This document shows, in pieces, positions 43,010 to 51,850 of a stretch of DNA of 64,000 bases. The notes beneath the pieces were generated by a model that was not told the origin of the DNA, did no database searches, and saw only the letters and a program-made list of their open reading frames with translations. This stretch comes from Actinoplanes xinjiangensis (GTDB lineage: Bacteria; Actinomycetota; Actinomycetes; Mycobacteriales; Micromonosporaceae). The translations under genes and the position numbers were made by a program. Each line of letters begins with the position of its first letter. Position 1 is the first letter of the stretch. Location of the stretch: contig NZ_QGGR01000001.1 in assembly GCF_003148685.1 (NCBI RefSeq), positions 434,001-498,000 on the forward strand, written 5' to 3'.

Positions 43010-44352
43010 CGGGCCGCCGCGGCCACCAGGTTGCGGGCCAGGGCCGGTACGCCCGCCCAGTGCAGATGCAGGTACGACGCGTGCACCGAGCCGGTCGCGA
43101 AGCCCTCCGGGTCGGCGCCGCGCCACGCCCAGGCCGCGCCGCCCGCCGGGGACAGCAGCAGACCCGACCGGGGGTGCACCGTCGTACGGTGGAACTCGTG
43201 CCCGGTGACCCGGGTGCCGGCCGGGGCCAGCGGACTGTCCGACAGCGCCACCGCGTCCCGGTAGCCGAGGGTCAGCGACGGTGTCATCACCGCCTCGGCG
43301 TCGATCACCCCGCACATCGGCAGCCCGTCGAGGGTGCGGCACAGCCAGAGCAGCCCGGCGCACTCGGCGGCGATGGTGCCGCCGGCCGCGGCGAATCGCG
43401 CCACATCGGCCCGCAGTTCCGCATTGCCGGAGAGAGCACCGGCGTGCACCTCGGGGAAACCGCCGCCGACCACGAGCGCGCGTGTGCCCGGCGGCAGGGA
43501 TCGGTCGTGCAGCGGGTCGAACGGGACGACCGTCGCCCCGGCCCCGGTCAACAGTTCGGTCGTCTCGGCGTACGAGAAGGAGAAGGCGGGACCACCGGCG
43601 ACCGCGACCACCGGGCGGCCCGGCACCGGGTCCTGCGTTCTCGGCGACCATGCCGTCGTCGTGGAGTACGGCGCCGACCGTGCCACCGCGGCGACCGCGT
43701 CGAGATCGACCGACGCCGCGATCAGCGTGGCGAGCGCGTCCACCGAGGCCAGCGCCTCGGCCCGGCGTTCGGCCGCCGGAACCAGCCCGAGGTGCCGGGA
43801 CGGCGCGGCGACCGCGTCGGCCCGCCGCAACGCGCCGAGCACCGGTGTGCCGACCTCCTCGCAGGCGTCCCGCAGGATCTGCTCGTGCCGGTCCGAGCCG
43901 ACCCGGTTGAGGATCACGCCCGCCATCCGCACGTTGCCGAAGCTGCGGAAGCCGTGCACCAGCGCCGCGATTGAGCGGCCCTGCGCGGCCGCGTCCACCA
44001 CCATGATCACCGGGGCGTCCAGGAGTGCGGCGACCTGCGCCGTCGATCCGGCCTCACCGGCTCCGGTCCGCCCGTCGTAGAGACCCATCACGCCTTCGAC
44101 GATCGCCAGGTCGGCACCCGCCGAGCCGTGCGCGAACAGCGGCCCGACCAGATGCTCCCCCACCATCACCGGGTCCAGGTTGCGGCCCGGCCGGCCGGCG
44201 GCGAGCGCGTGATAGCCCGGGTCGATGTAGTCCGGCCCGACCTTGAACGGCGCCACCCGCAGCCCGCGCCGCGCGAACGCCGCCAGCAGCCCGGTCGCCA
44301 CCGTCGTCTTCCCGTGCCCGCTGGCCGGCGCCGCGATGACGACCCGGTTCAC
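43006..44352 (-). CDS. cobB: Cobyrinate a,c-diamide synthase
   Basis: CobB/CbiA amidates the a and c side chains of (hydrogeno)cobyrinate with glutamine and ATP. The 448-residue protein has an N-terminal P-loop dethiobiotin-synthetase-like domain (VVIAAPASGHGKTTVATG, FKVGPDYIDPGYH) and a C-terminal class-I glutaminase-like domain (IAAECAGLLWL with the catalytic Cys, and HEFHRTTV). GTG 44352 overlaps the cobO stop as GTGA. It sits between cobO and cobE-like in the riboswitch-led operon. Confidence 0.94.
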   Translation of the reverse strand: MNRVVIAAPASGHGKTTVATGLLAAFARRGLRVAPFKVGPDYIDPGYHALAAGRPGRNLDPVMVGEHLVGPLFAHGSAGADLAIVEGVMGLYDGRTGAGEAGSTAQVAALLDAPVIMVVDAAAQGRSIAALVHGFRSFGNVRMAGVILNRVGSDRHEQILRDACEEVGTPVLGALRRADAVAAPSRHLGLVPAAERRAEALASVDALATLIAASVDLDAVAAVARSAPYSTTTAWSPRTQDPVPGRPVVAVAGGPAFSFSYAETTELLTGAGATVVPFDPLHDRSLPPGTRALVVGGGFPEVHAGALSGNAELRADVARFAAAGGTIAAECAGLLWLCRTLDGLPMCGVIDAEAVMTPSLTLGYRDAVALSDSPLAPAGTRVTGHEFHRTTVHPRSGLLLSPAGGAAWAWRGADPEGFATGSVHASYLHLHWAGVPALARNLVAAAAR

Positions 44353-44948
44353 CACTCGATCCCCTGCTGCCCCTTGCGGCCCGCGTCCATCGGATGCTTC
44401 ACCTTGGTCATCTCGGTCACCAGGTCGGCCGCGGCGATCAGATCCGGGTGCGCGTCCCGTCCGGTGATCACCACATGCTGCGTACCCGGCCGGTTGGCGA
44501 GCGTCTCGACCACGTCCGCGACGTCCACCCAGCCCCACTTCATCGGATAGGTGAACTCGTCCAGCACGTAGAACCGGAACGTCTCGGCCGCCAGATCCCG
44601 CTTGATCTGCGCCCAGCCCTCGGCGGCCTCCACGGCGTGGTCCCGCTCGGTTCCGGCCCGCTGGATCCAGGACCAGCCCTCGCCCATCTTGTGCCAGGTG
44701 ACCGGGGTCTTCTGCAGGTCACCGAGCGCCTTGAGGGCGGCTTCCTCCCCCACCTTCCACTTCTCCGACTTGACGAACTGGAACACCCCGATCGGCCACC
44801 CGGCACTCCACGCCCGCAGCGCCATCCCGAACGCGGCCGTCGACTTGCCCTTACCCGGCCCGGTGTGCACGGCGAACACCGCCTGCCGCCGCCGCTGCCG
44901 TGTCGTCAGCCCGTCAGCGGGCACGCTTGTCACTTTCCCTTGCGGCAC
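44349..44948 (-). CDS. cobO: Cob(I)yrinic acid a,c-diamide adenosyltransferase
   Basis: CobO/BtuR adds the adenosyl group to cobalt. The 199-residue protein has a P-loop HTGPGKGKSTAAFGMALR, the conserved IGVFQFVKSEKWKVGEE, and LDEFTYPMKWGWVD. GTG 44948 is chosen because GGGAGG lies ten bases upstream and the family starts here; 63 upstream codons in phase are non-coding. A 237-base gap without visible features separates it from the chelatase gene. Confidence 0.95.
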   Translation of the reverse strand: MPQGKVTSVPADGLTTRQRRRQAVFAVHTGPGKGKSTAAFGMALRAWSAGWPIGVFQFVKSEKWKVGEEAALKALGDLQKTPVTWHKMGEGWSWIQRAGTERDHAVEAAEGWAQIKRDLAAETFRFYVLDEFTYPMKWGWVDVADVVETLANRPGTQHVVITGRDAHPDLIAAADLVTEMTKVKHPMDAGRKGQQGIEW

Positions 44949-45185
44949 GAAAACCTCCCTTTCCGGTACGGCCCACTGCTCCCGCCGAAGCCGACCCGGT
45001 CCCGTCCCATCCGGCATACGGTCCCGGCGCGGCTCCCGCCTCTCACCGCCCTCGGCGCCCGCCGTCACCCACCACGTCGCCCACACCCGGCTCCCAGCGG
45101 CCGTCGCGCAGCGGCTCGCGGTCGGTGGGCGGCCCACCGGCGGCGGTCGGGGCGTTCCCCACGGCCCGGGCTCGGCCGGGGGACG

Positions 45186-47471
45186 TCACGCAGCGCGCCG
45201 GTAGGCGCGATCGGTGGTGGGGGCCGGGGCGGATCCGGGGGCCGGGGACGAACCGGGGCGGACGGTGGCGGCCTCCAGCTGGTCCAGGGGCATGACGTCG
45301 GCGTTCAGGGCGGCGGCCAGCCTACGGGCCAGGCCCAGGCGGATCGGGCCCGACTCGCAGTCGACGACGACGCTCGCGACACCGGACAGGGCCGGTGCCA
45401 GCAGCAGCGGGTCGGGGCCGCTGGTGGCCCGGCCGTCGGTGACGATGATCAGGAGGGGGCGGCGACGGGGGTCGCGGCGGCGTTCGGTGGCGATCGTGGC
45501 GGCGGCCGCCCGCAGTCCGGCGGCCAGCGGAGTGCGACCGCCGGTGCGCAGGGCGGCGAGCCGCTGCACGCCGACCTCGTGGCTGGAGGTGGGCGGCAGC
45601 ACCACGTCGGCGCCGGCACCCCGGAAGGTGATCATCCCGATCCGGTCGCGCCGCTGGTAGGCGTCCCGCAGCAGCGACAGCACCGCCGTCTTGACCAGGG
45701 TCATCCGCTTGCGGGCGGCCATCGAGCCGGAGGCGTCCACCACGAAGAGCACGAGATTCGCCTCACGCCCCACATGAACCGACTCCCGCAGGTCCCGCGG
45801 CAGCACCCGGATCCCCCGCTCCGGCACCGCATTCCCCGGCACGTCACCGGCCCGCCACCCACCGGGCACCACGGCGGCGCGGTCCAGGGCGGCGCGGTCC
45901 AGGGCGGCGCGGTCCAGGGCGGCACGGTCCAGGGCGGCACGGTCCAGGGCGGCACGGTCCAGGGCGGCACGGTCCAGGGCGGCGCGGAGGGTGGCGAAGA
46001 GGTGCGGGGCGCCGGTGAGTTTGCCCTGCGGAGGGCGGCTTCCGACCACGCGGCCGCGGCGGGCGAAGGCCGGGGAACGGCGGCCCGCGTGGCCACCCTC
46101 GCCGCGGGCGGAGATGCGCAGCGTGCGGGGGCGGTAGGCGGGCCCGGCGACGGCGATCGCACCGGACTGGGCGGCGTCGCCGGAGGGCTGGGCGCCGGCC
46201 TCGCGCGGGTCGGACGGTGCGCCGTCGTCGGGCAGCGCGTCGGTGGACCCGCCACCGGGGCCGGGCGGTGACGGGGAGCCGCCGGGCGGGGGCGTGCTCT
46301 GGTCCGTACCGCTGAAGGGGTTGTCACCGCCGGAGGGGCCGCCGCCGTCTCTCGGGCCGTCACCACCGGCGGGTCCGTCCGGGCCCGGATCCGGGTCGTC
46401 GTCATCCTCACCGGAGGAATCGGGTGGGTCTCCGGCGGCCCGGTCCTCTTCGGCCTGGCGTTCGGCTTCGGCGAGGGCCTCGTCGAGTTTCTGCTCGTCG
46501 GTGCCGGGCGGGTCGAGCGGGTCGGTGCGGCGGCGGTGCGGCAGGGCGAGGCGGGCGGCGTCGGCGACGTCACCGGCGGTGACCCGGTCGCGGCCGTGCC
46601 AGGCGGCGAGGGCGACGGCGCAGCGGGCCACGACGATGTCGGCGCGCATGCCGTCGACGCCGTAGGCGAGGCAGACCCGGGCGATGCGGTCGAGTTCGGC
46701 GTCGGGCAGCTGGACCGACGGGAGCACGGCACGGGCCGCGGCGATCCGGGCGGCGTAGTCACGTTCGTGCTCGGCGAAACGGGCGGCGAACGCGTCCGGG
46801 CCGGCCTCGTAGGCGAGCCGCCGGCGGACGACCTCGGCCCGCAGCCGCGCGTCGCGGGGTGCGGCGACCGTGACGACCAGGCCGAACCGGTCGACGAGCT
46901 GGGGGCGGGGTTCGCCCTCCTCCGGGTTCATGGTGCCGACGAGCAGGAAGCGGGCGGCGTGCTTGACCGAGACGCCGTCGCGTTCGACGTGGGCGCGGCC
47001 CATCGCGGCGGCGTCGAGCAGAAGGTCGACGAGGTGGTCGGGGAGCAGGTTGACCTCGTCGACGTAGAGGACCCCGCGGTGGGCGGCGGCGAGCAGGCCC
47101 GGCTCGTACGCCTTGACGCCGTCACTGAGGGCCCGCTGGAGGTCGAGGGTGCCGACGACCCGGTCCTCGGTGGCGCCGACCGGCAACTCGACGAGGCTCG
47201 CGGGTCGCGCCACCGACGGCCCGCCCAGTGTGTGCGGGCCGTCGGGGCAGCCGGGGTCGGGTGCCGCCGGGTCACAGGCGAACCGGCAGCCGTGCACGAC
47301 CTCCACCTGCGGCAACAGGCCGGCCAGGGCGCGGACCACGGTGCTCTTGGCGGTGCCTTTCTCGCCCCGGACAAGGACCCCGCCGACAGCCGGTGACACC
47401 GAGGTCAGCAGCAGGGCGAGGCGCAGGTCGTCGAGGCCGACGACGGCCGAGAACGGGTACGGAGTCGTCAA
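45186..47471 (-). CDS. Fused magnesium/cobalt chelatase ChlI-ChlD-type subunit
   Basis: A 761-residue protein joining a ChlI-like AAA+ domain (about 1-330; Walker A RGEKGTAKST, Walker B VLYVDEVNLL, and TMNPEEGEPRPQLVDRFGL) to a VWA domain (about 555-740; MIDAS VVDASGSMAA). An acidic Gly/Pro linker lies between. Fusions like this are the AAA/VWA partner of CobN in aerobic cobalt insertion. Seven 5-residue repeats (RAALD) at about 496-532 are unusual. The start is TTG at 47471, preceded by GGAAGGGATCC. A cobalamin riboswitch lies in its leader. Confidence 0.92.
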   Translation of the reverse strand: MTTPYPFSAVVGLDDLRLALLLTSVSPAVGGVLVRGEKGTAKSTVVRALAGLLPQVEVVHGCRFACDPAAPDPGCPDGPHTLGGPSVARPASLVELPVGATEDRVVGTLDLQRALSDGVKAYEPGLLAAAHRGVLYVDEVNLLPDHLVDLLLDAAAMGRAHVERDGVSVKHAARFLLVGTMNPEEGEPRPQLVDRFGLVVTVAAPRDARLRAEVVRRRLAYEAGPDAFAARFAEHERDYAARIAAARAVLPSVQLPDAELDRIARVCLAYGVDGMRADIVVARCAVALAAWHGRDRVTAGDVADAARLALPHRRRTDPLDPPGTDEQKLDEALAEAERQAEEDRAAGDPPDSSGEDDDDPDPGPDGPAGGDGPRDGGGPSGGDNPFSGTDQSTPPPGGSPSPPGPGGGSTDALPDDGAPSDPREAGAQPSGDAAQSGAIAVAGPAYRPRTLRISARGEGGHAGRRSPAFARRGRVVGSRPPQGKLTGAPHLFATLRAALDRAALDRAALDRAALDRAALDRAALDRAALDRAAVVPGGWRAGDVPGNAVPERGIRVLPRDLRESVHVGREANLVLFVVDASGSMAARKRMTLVKTAVLSLLRDAYQRRDRIGMITFRGAGADVVLPPTSSHEVGVQRLAALRTGGRTPLAAGLRAAAATIATERRRDPRRRPLLIIVTDGRATSGPDPLLLAPALSGVASVVVDCESGPIRLGLARRLAAALNADVMPLDQLEAATVRPGSSPAPGSAPAPTTDRAYRRAA
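45881..45985 (-). repeat. Seven 15-bp tandem repeats inside the chelatase gene
   Basis: GGTCCAGGGCGGCRC repeats at 45881, 45896, 45911, 45926, 45941, 45956 and 45971. Only one position varies (G or A). It encodes a helical RAALD repeat without breaking the frame, so copy number could vary freely. Confidence 0.95.
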
Positions 47472-47504
47472 GAGGATCCCTTCCGGCGGGTGTCCACGCC
47501 CGCG

Positions 47505-47640
47505 CGTCGGTTGTCACGAGCGGCCGGAGTTCCTGGCTCCCGGATCGCGTCCGGTCACAGTGGCGGGACCGTCCCGGATTCGCACCGGGTTCCTCCGCTA
47601 CCGCTCGCGGTCACTCTTTCCTACCGGCCGGTGACCCGTC
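47505..47640 (-). promoter_or_regulatory. Cobalamin (AdoCbl) riboswitch
   Basis: On the minus strand the B12 box GCCACTGTGA lies at 47564-47555. It is preceded by GGTGCGAATCCGGGACGGTC and followed by AGCCAGGAACTCC (47538-47526), the standard order of this class. It ends about 35 bases before the chelatase TTG, so cobalamin should repress the chelatase-cobO-cobB-cobE operon. The outer limits are approximate. Confidence 0.92.
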
Positions 47641-47699
47641 AACGCGGGGTCCGTCACGCTCGTCCGCGCCCTCGCCGGCGACGGCCGGCCGGTCACGGC

Positions 47700-47824
47700 C
47701 CGCCGTCCGGTGCCGGACAGGCGGGCGCGGGGCACCGGCGGCGACGTCCGGTCAGGCACGGACCCGCCGTCCCGGTGCCGGACAGGCGGGCGCGGGGCAC
47801 CGCCGGCGGCGTCCGGTCAGGCAC
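47700..47824. repeat. About 62-bp duplication of the gluconokinase 3' end
   Basis: Copy 47763-47824 contains the last codons and stop of the gluconokinase gene; copy 47700-47759, just downstream of the gene, is nearly identical (a few substitutions and one-base indels). Both contain GGACAGGCGGGCGCGGGGCA, which itself can form a hairpin with neighbouring GC. Confidence 0.85.
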
Positions 47825-49370
47825 CGACCGCCTTCTCGGTGCCGGGCAGCGGCTCGGGGGCGAGCCGGTCGAGTTCGCTGACCACGTCCAGGACGGCCAG
47901 GGCGGACTTCTCCACCAGGGGGCGCAGCCGCCGGTAGAAGTCGGCGTCGCGCGGGTCGGGCCGGGTCGGCTCGCCGGTCGGGACGAGGGCGGCGGCCCGG
48001 TCCAGGTCGGGCAGCTCACCGAGGGCGTGCCGGGCGAGCAGGCAGGCGCCGAGCGCGGTGCCCTCGGGTACGTCGGCGACGGTCACCGGAAGGTCGAGAG
48101 CGGACGCGAGAACGGTGATCCACAGTTTCGAGGCGGCGGCCCCGCCGGTGGCCCGGATCTCGGTGAGCGGGTGTCCTTCGGCGTCGAACGAGTCCCGGAC
48201 CAGGGCCAGTTGCTGGCAGACGCCCTCGACGGCGGCGCGGACCAGGTGCGGCCGGCCGTGTTCGCGGCGCAGCCCGAGGTAGCCGCCGCGCAGGCCGGAC
48301 CGCCACCAGGGGGCGCGCTCGCCGAGCAGGTACGGCAGGCAGAGCAGGCCCTCACTGCCCGCGGTGATCCCGGCCGCCTCCTCCAGCAGCTGGGCGTCCC
48401 GGTCGTCGGCGTCCTCACCGCCGGCAGCGTCCGGGAAGAACGTCTGGCCGGCCCAGCGGACCACCGAGCCGGCGTTGTTGACCGCGCCGCCGATCACCCA
48501 GCGGTCCTCGGTGAGGGCGTAGCAGAACAAGCGGCCGGCCTCGTCGCTGGTGGGGCTTGCGACGACGGTACGCAGCGCGCCGCTGGTGCCGAGCGAGACC
48601 GCCCCGACGCCGGCCGGGGTGGCGCCGACCCCGAGGTTGGCGAGCGGTCCGTCGGCGGCGCCGATGATCAGCGGGGTGTCGGCCGGCAGTCCGGCGGCGC
48701 TGGCTACGTCGGCGTGCAGCCGCAGCGCGTGTGTGGTGGGCACCACCTCGGCGAGCTGTTCCGGGCGTACCCCGGCGAGTCCCAGGGCCTCGTCGTCCCA
48801 GCGGCGGGAGTGGATGTCGTAGAGGCCGGTCCCGGAGGCGATCGACAGGTCGACCAGGAACGGCCCGCCGGTCAGCGCCGCGACGAGCAGCTCCTTGACG
48901 CCACCCCAGCGGGCGGTGGCGCGCAGTGCGGCGGGGTCGTCCTCGGCCCACCAGGCCAGCTTGGTGAGCGGGGACATCGGGTGCACGGGCGTGCCGGTCC
49001 GCGATTGCAGCCGCTTGGCGTGGCCGTCGGCGACGATCCGCTCGCACTGGGCGGCGGACCGGTTGTCGGCCCAGGTCACCACCGGGCCGAGCGGTCTGCC
49101 GTCGGCGTCCATCGGGACCAGTGCGTGCAGGAACGAGCTGAGACCGATCCCGATCACCCGGTCACCCCGGTCGCGGCAGGCGGTGGCGACGTCGGTGAGC
49201 ACCCGGACGGCAGCGTCGGTGAGTTGCCGCGGGTCGAGTTCGGCGCGGCCGGGACCGGGCACCGACAGCGGGTAGTGGACGCTGGTGAGGGCGCGGATCT
49301 CACCGTCGGGCCCGGCCGCTATCCCTTTGGTCGAGGTGGTCCCGGTGTCGATGCCGATCACGACGTCCAT
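47817..49370 (-). CDS. Gluconokinase-like FGGY carbohydrate kinase
   Basis: A 517-residue FGGY kinase. N-terminal ATPase fold motif: IGIDTGTTSTKGIA. Others are GIGLSSFLHALVPMDADGRP (split family signature), VTWADNRSAA, the catalytic Asp region GAADGPLANLGVG, and AVSLGTSGALRTVV. The best fit is gluconokinase, making 6-phosphogluconate, but other sugars are possible. ATG 49370 follows GGAAGGAC. It seems monocistronic and ends in a duplicated segment. Confidence 0.85.
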   Translation of the reverse strand: MDVVIGIDTGTTSTKGIAAGPDGEIRALTSVHYPLSVPGPGRAELDPRQLTDAAVRVLTDVATACRDRGDRVIGIGLSSFLHALVPMDADGRPLGPVVTWADNRSAAQCERIVADGHAKRLQSRTGTPVHPMSPLTKLAWWAEDDPAALRATARWGGVKELLVAALTGGPFLVDLSIASGTGLYDIHSRRWDDEALGLAGVRPEQLAEVVPTTHALRLHADVASAAGLPADTPLIIGAADGPLANLGVGATPAGVGAVSLGTSGALRTVVASPTSDEAGRLFCYALTEDRWVIGGAVNNAGSVVRWAGQTFFPDAAGGEDADDRDAQLLEEAAGITAGSEGLLCLPYLLGERAPWWRSGLRGGYLGLRREHGRPHLVRAAVEGVCQQLALVRDSFDAEGHPLTEIRATGGAAASKLWITVLASALDLPVTVADVPEGTALGACLLARHALGELPDLDRAAALVPTGEPTRPDPRDADFYRRLRPLVEKSALAVLDVVSELDRLAPEPLPGTEKAVGA

Positions 49371-49425
49371 GTGTGTCCTTCCGCTGTCCCGCCTGCTGCT
49401 GCGAGCCTTTCATTCCCGGCGGGAC

Positions 49426-49544
49426 GCAAACGCGAACCCCCCGCCGGAGACGCCGGCGAGCCCGCAAACGCGAACACCCCCGCCGACGCCGGCGAGCCCG
49501 CAAGACGCGAACACCCCGCCGGGGACAACGGCGGGGTGTTCGCG
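49426..49544. terminator. Citrate synthase terminator with tandem copies of its left arm
   Basis: The hairpin itself has 15-base arms at 49506-49520 (CGCGAACACCCCGCC) and 49530-49544. To its left, about 37-base units with the same GCAAACGCGAACMCCCC word repeat at 49426 and 49464, before the real arm begins near 49500. So three left-arm copies face one right arm. Confidence 0.8.
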
Positions 49545-49557
49545 GACGTGCGGTGGA

Positions 49558-50841
<1,284 letters not shown>

Positions 50842-50917
50842 GTATTTCCCTCACTTCACCGGCAGATGTCCCAAGGATTTTGCCGTTCACCGTAAACCCT
50901 CAACCTGAATGGGTCAT

Positions 50918-50931
50918 CAGGTGGCCACCTG
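50918..50931. promoter_or_regulatory. 14-bp perfect palindrome between gltA and the stress gene
   Basis: CAGGTGGCCACCTG is self-complementary, 77 bases from the gltA ATG and 84 from the stress-protein ATG. It is a candidate operator for one or both divergent genes. Confidence 0.4.
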
Positions 50932-51014
50932 TTGAGGCATTGGTCACCAGTACGTATGGGTCGTTGCGCCATAGACAATGGTCGGTATATTGCGACTTCG
51001 TTACGGGAGGGCCC

Positions 51015-51821
51015 ATGCAGATCCCGAGTCAGGGACCCGTCGTCGTGGGGGTCGGTGACCCGGTGACCGACGCGGCCGCGGTCCGTCTCGCCGCGCGGGA
51101 GGCGCGCTCCCGCGGGCGGGTGTTGCAGGTCGTGCACGCTTTCACCGGGCCCGGCGACGCGGGCTGGGGCCCGGCCCGGCGGATCGCCGCCCAGCTGGTC
51201 GACGAGGCGGTCTCCACGGCTCAGCGTTCCACACCGGGGGTCGACGCGCGGCCGCATCTGGTGGATGGATCCCCCGGGCGGCTTCTTCTGCGCCTGAGCC
51301 GGGGTGCCGTCCTGGTGGTGCTGGGCGGCCCACTGGTCGAGGTGGTGGCGCGGGCCTGGTGCCCGGTGGCGGTGACCCGCGCCCAGCGGACGCCGTCCGG
51401 GCCGGTGGTGGCCGCCGTGGACGCCTCGCCTTACGCGGTGCTGGCGCTGCGGTTCGCGGTCGAGACGGCCGGCCGGCGGGGCGGTACGGCGCACGCGGTG
51501 CACGTGACCGAGCCGGGGCGGGAGGCCGACGGGGAGCGGGTGCTCGACGAGGTGACGGCGCGGGCGGGCGCGACGGCCGTACGCCGCCGGCTCCTGATCG
51601 GGTCTCCGGGGGCGACGCTGGTGGGGGTGTCGCGCCGGGCCGGTCTGCTGGTGCTCGGGCCGCGCGGTGGGCACACCTCCGCACGGCTCGGCACGGTGGC
51701 CGACGAGGTGCTGCGCCGGGCGGCCGGTCCGGCGGTGTTCGTGCACGGTGTGCGCCACCCGGCAGGTTTCGTGAAGCCCGGTGACGAGGTGCCCGTATTG
51801 CTACCGTTGACGCCTACATAG
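51015..51821 (+). CDS. Universal stress protein, two USP domains
   Basis: A 268-residue protein with two USP folds. The first (VVVGVGDPVTDAAAVRLAAR) is shortened and lacks the ATP-binding GxxG. The second (VVAAVDASPYAVLALRFAVE, then LLIGSPGATLVGVSRRAGLL and GPRGGHTSARLGTVADEVLR) keeps a G2xG9G-like loop. The family responds to starvation and stress. ATG 51015 follows GGGAGG; the longer frame upstream crosses the promoter. Confidence 0.9.
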   Translation: MQIPSQGPVVVGVGDPVTDAAAVRLAAREARSRGRVLQVVHAFTGPGDAGWGPARRIAAQLVDEAVSTAQRSTPGVDARPHLVDGSPGRLLLRLSRGAVLVVLGGPLVEVVARAWCPVAVTRAQRTPSGPVVAAVDASPYAVLALRFAVETAGRRGGTAHAVHVTEPGREADGERVLDEVTARAGATAVRRRLLIGSPGATLVGVSRRAGLLVLGPRGGHTSARLGTVADEVLRRAAGPAVFVHGVRHPAGFVKPGDEVPVLLPLTPT

Positions 51822-51850
51822 GTCTTCGGGCTATACGGGAGGAATGCCCG

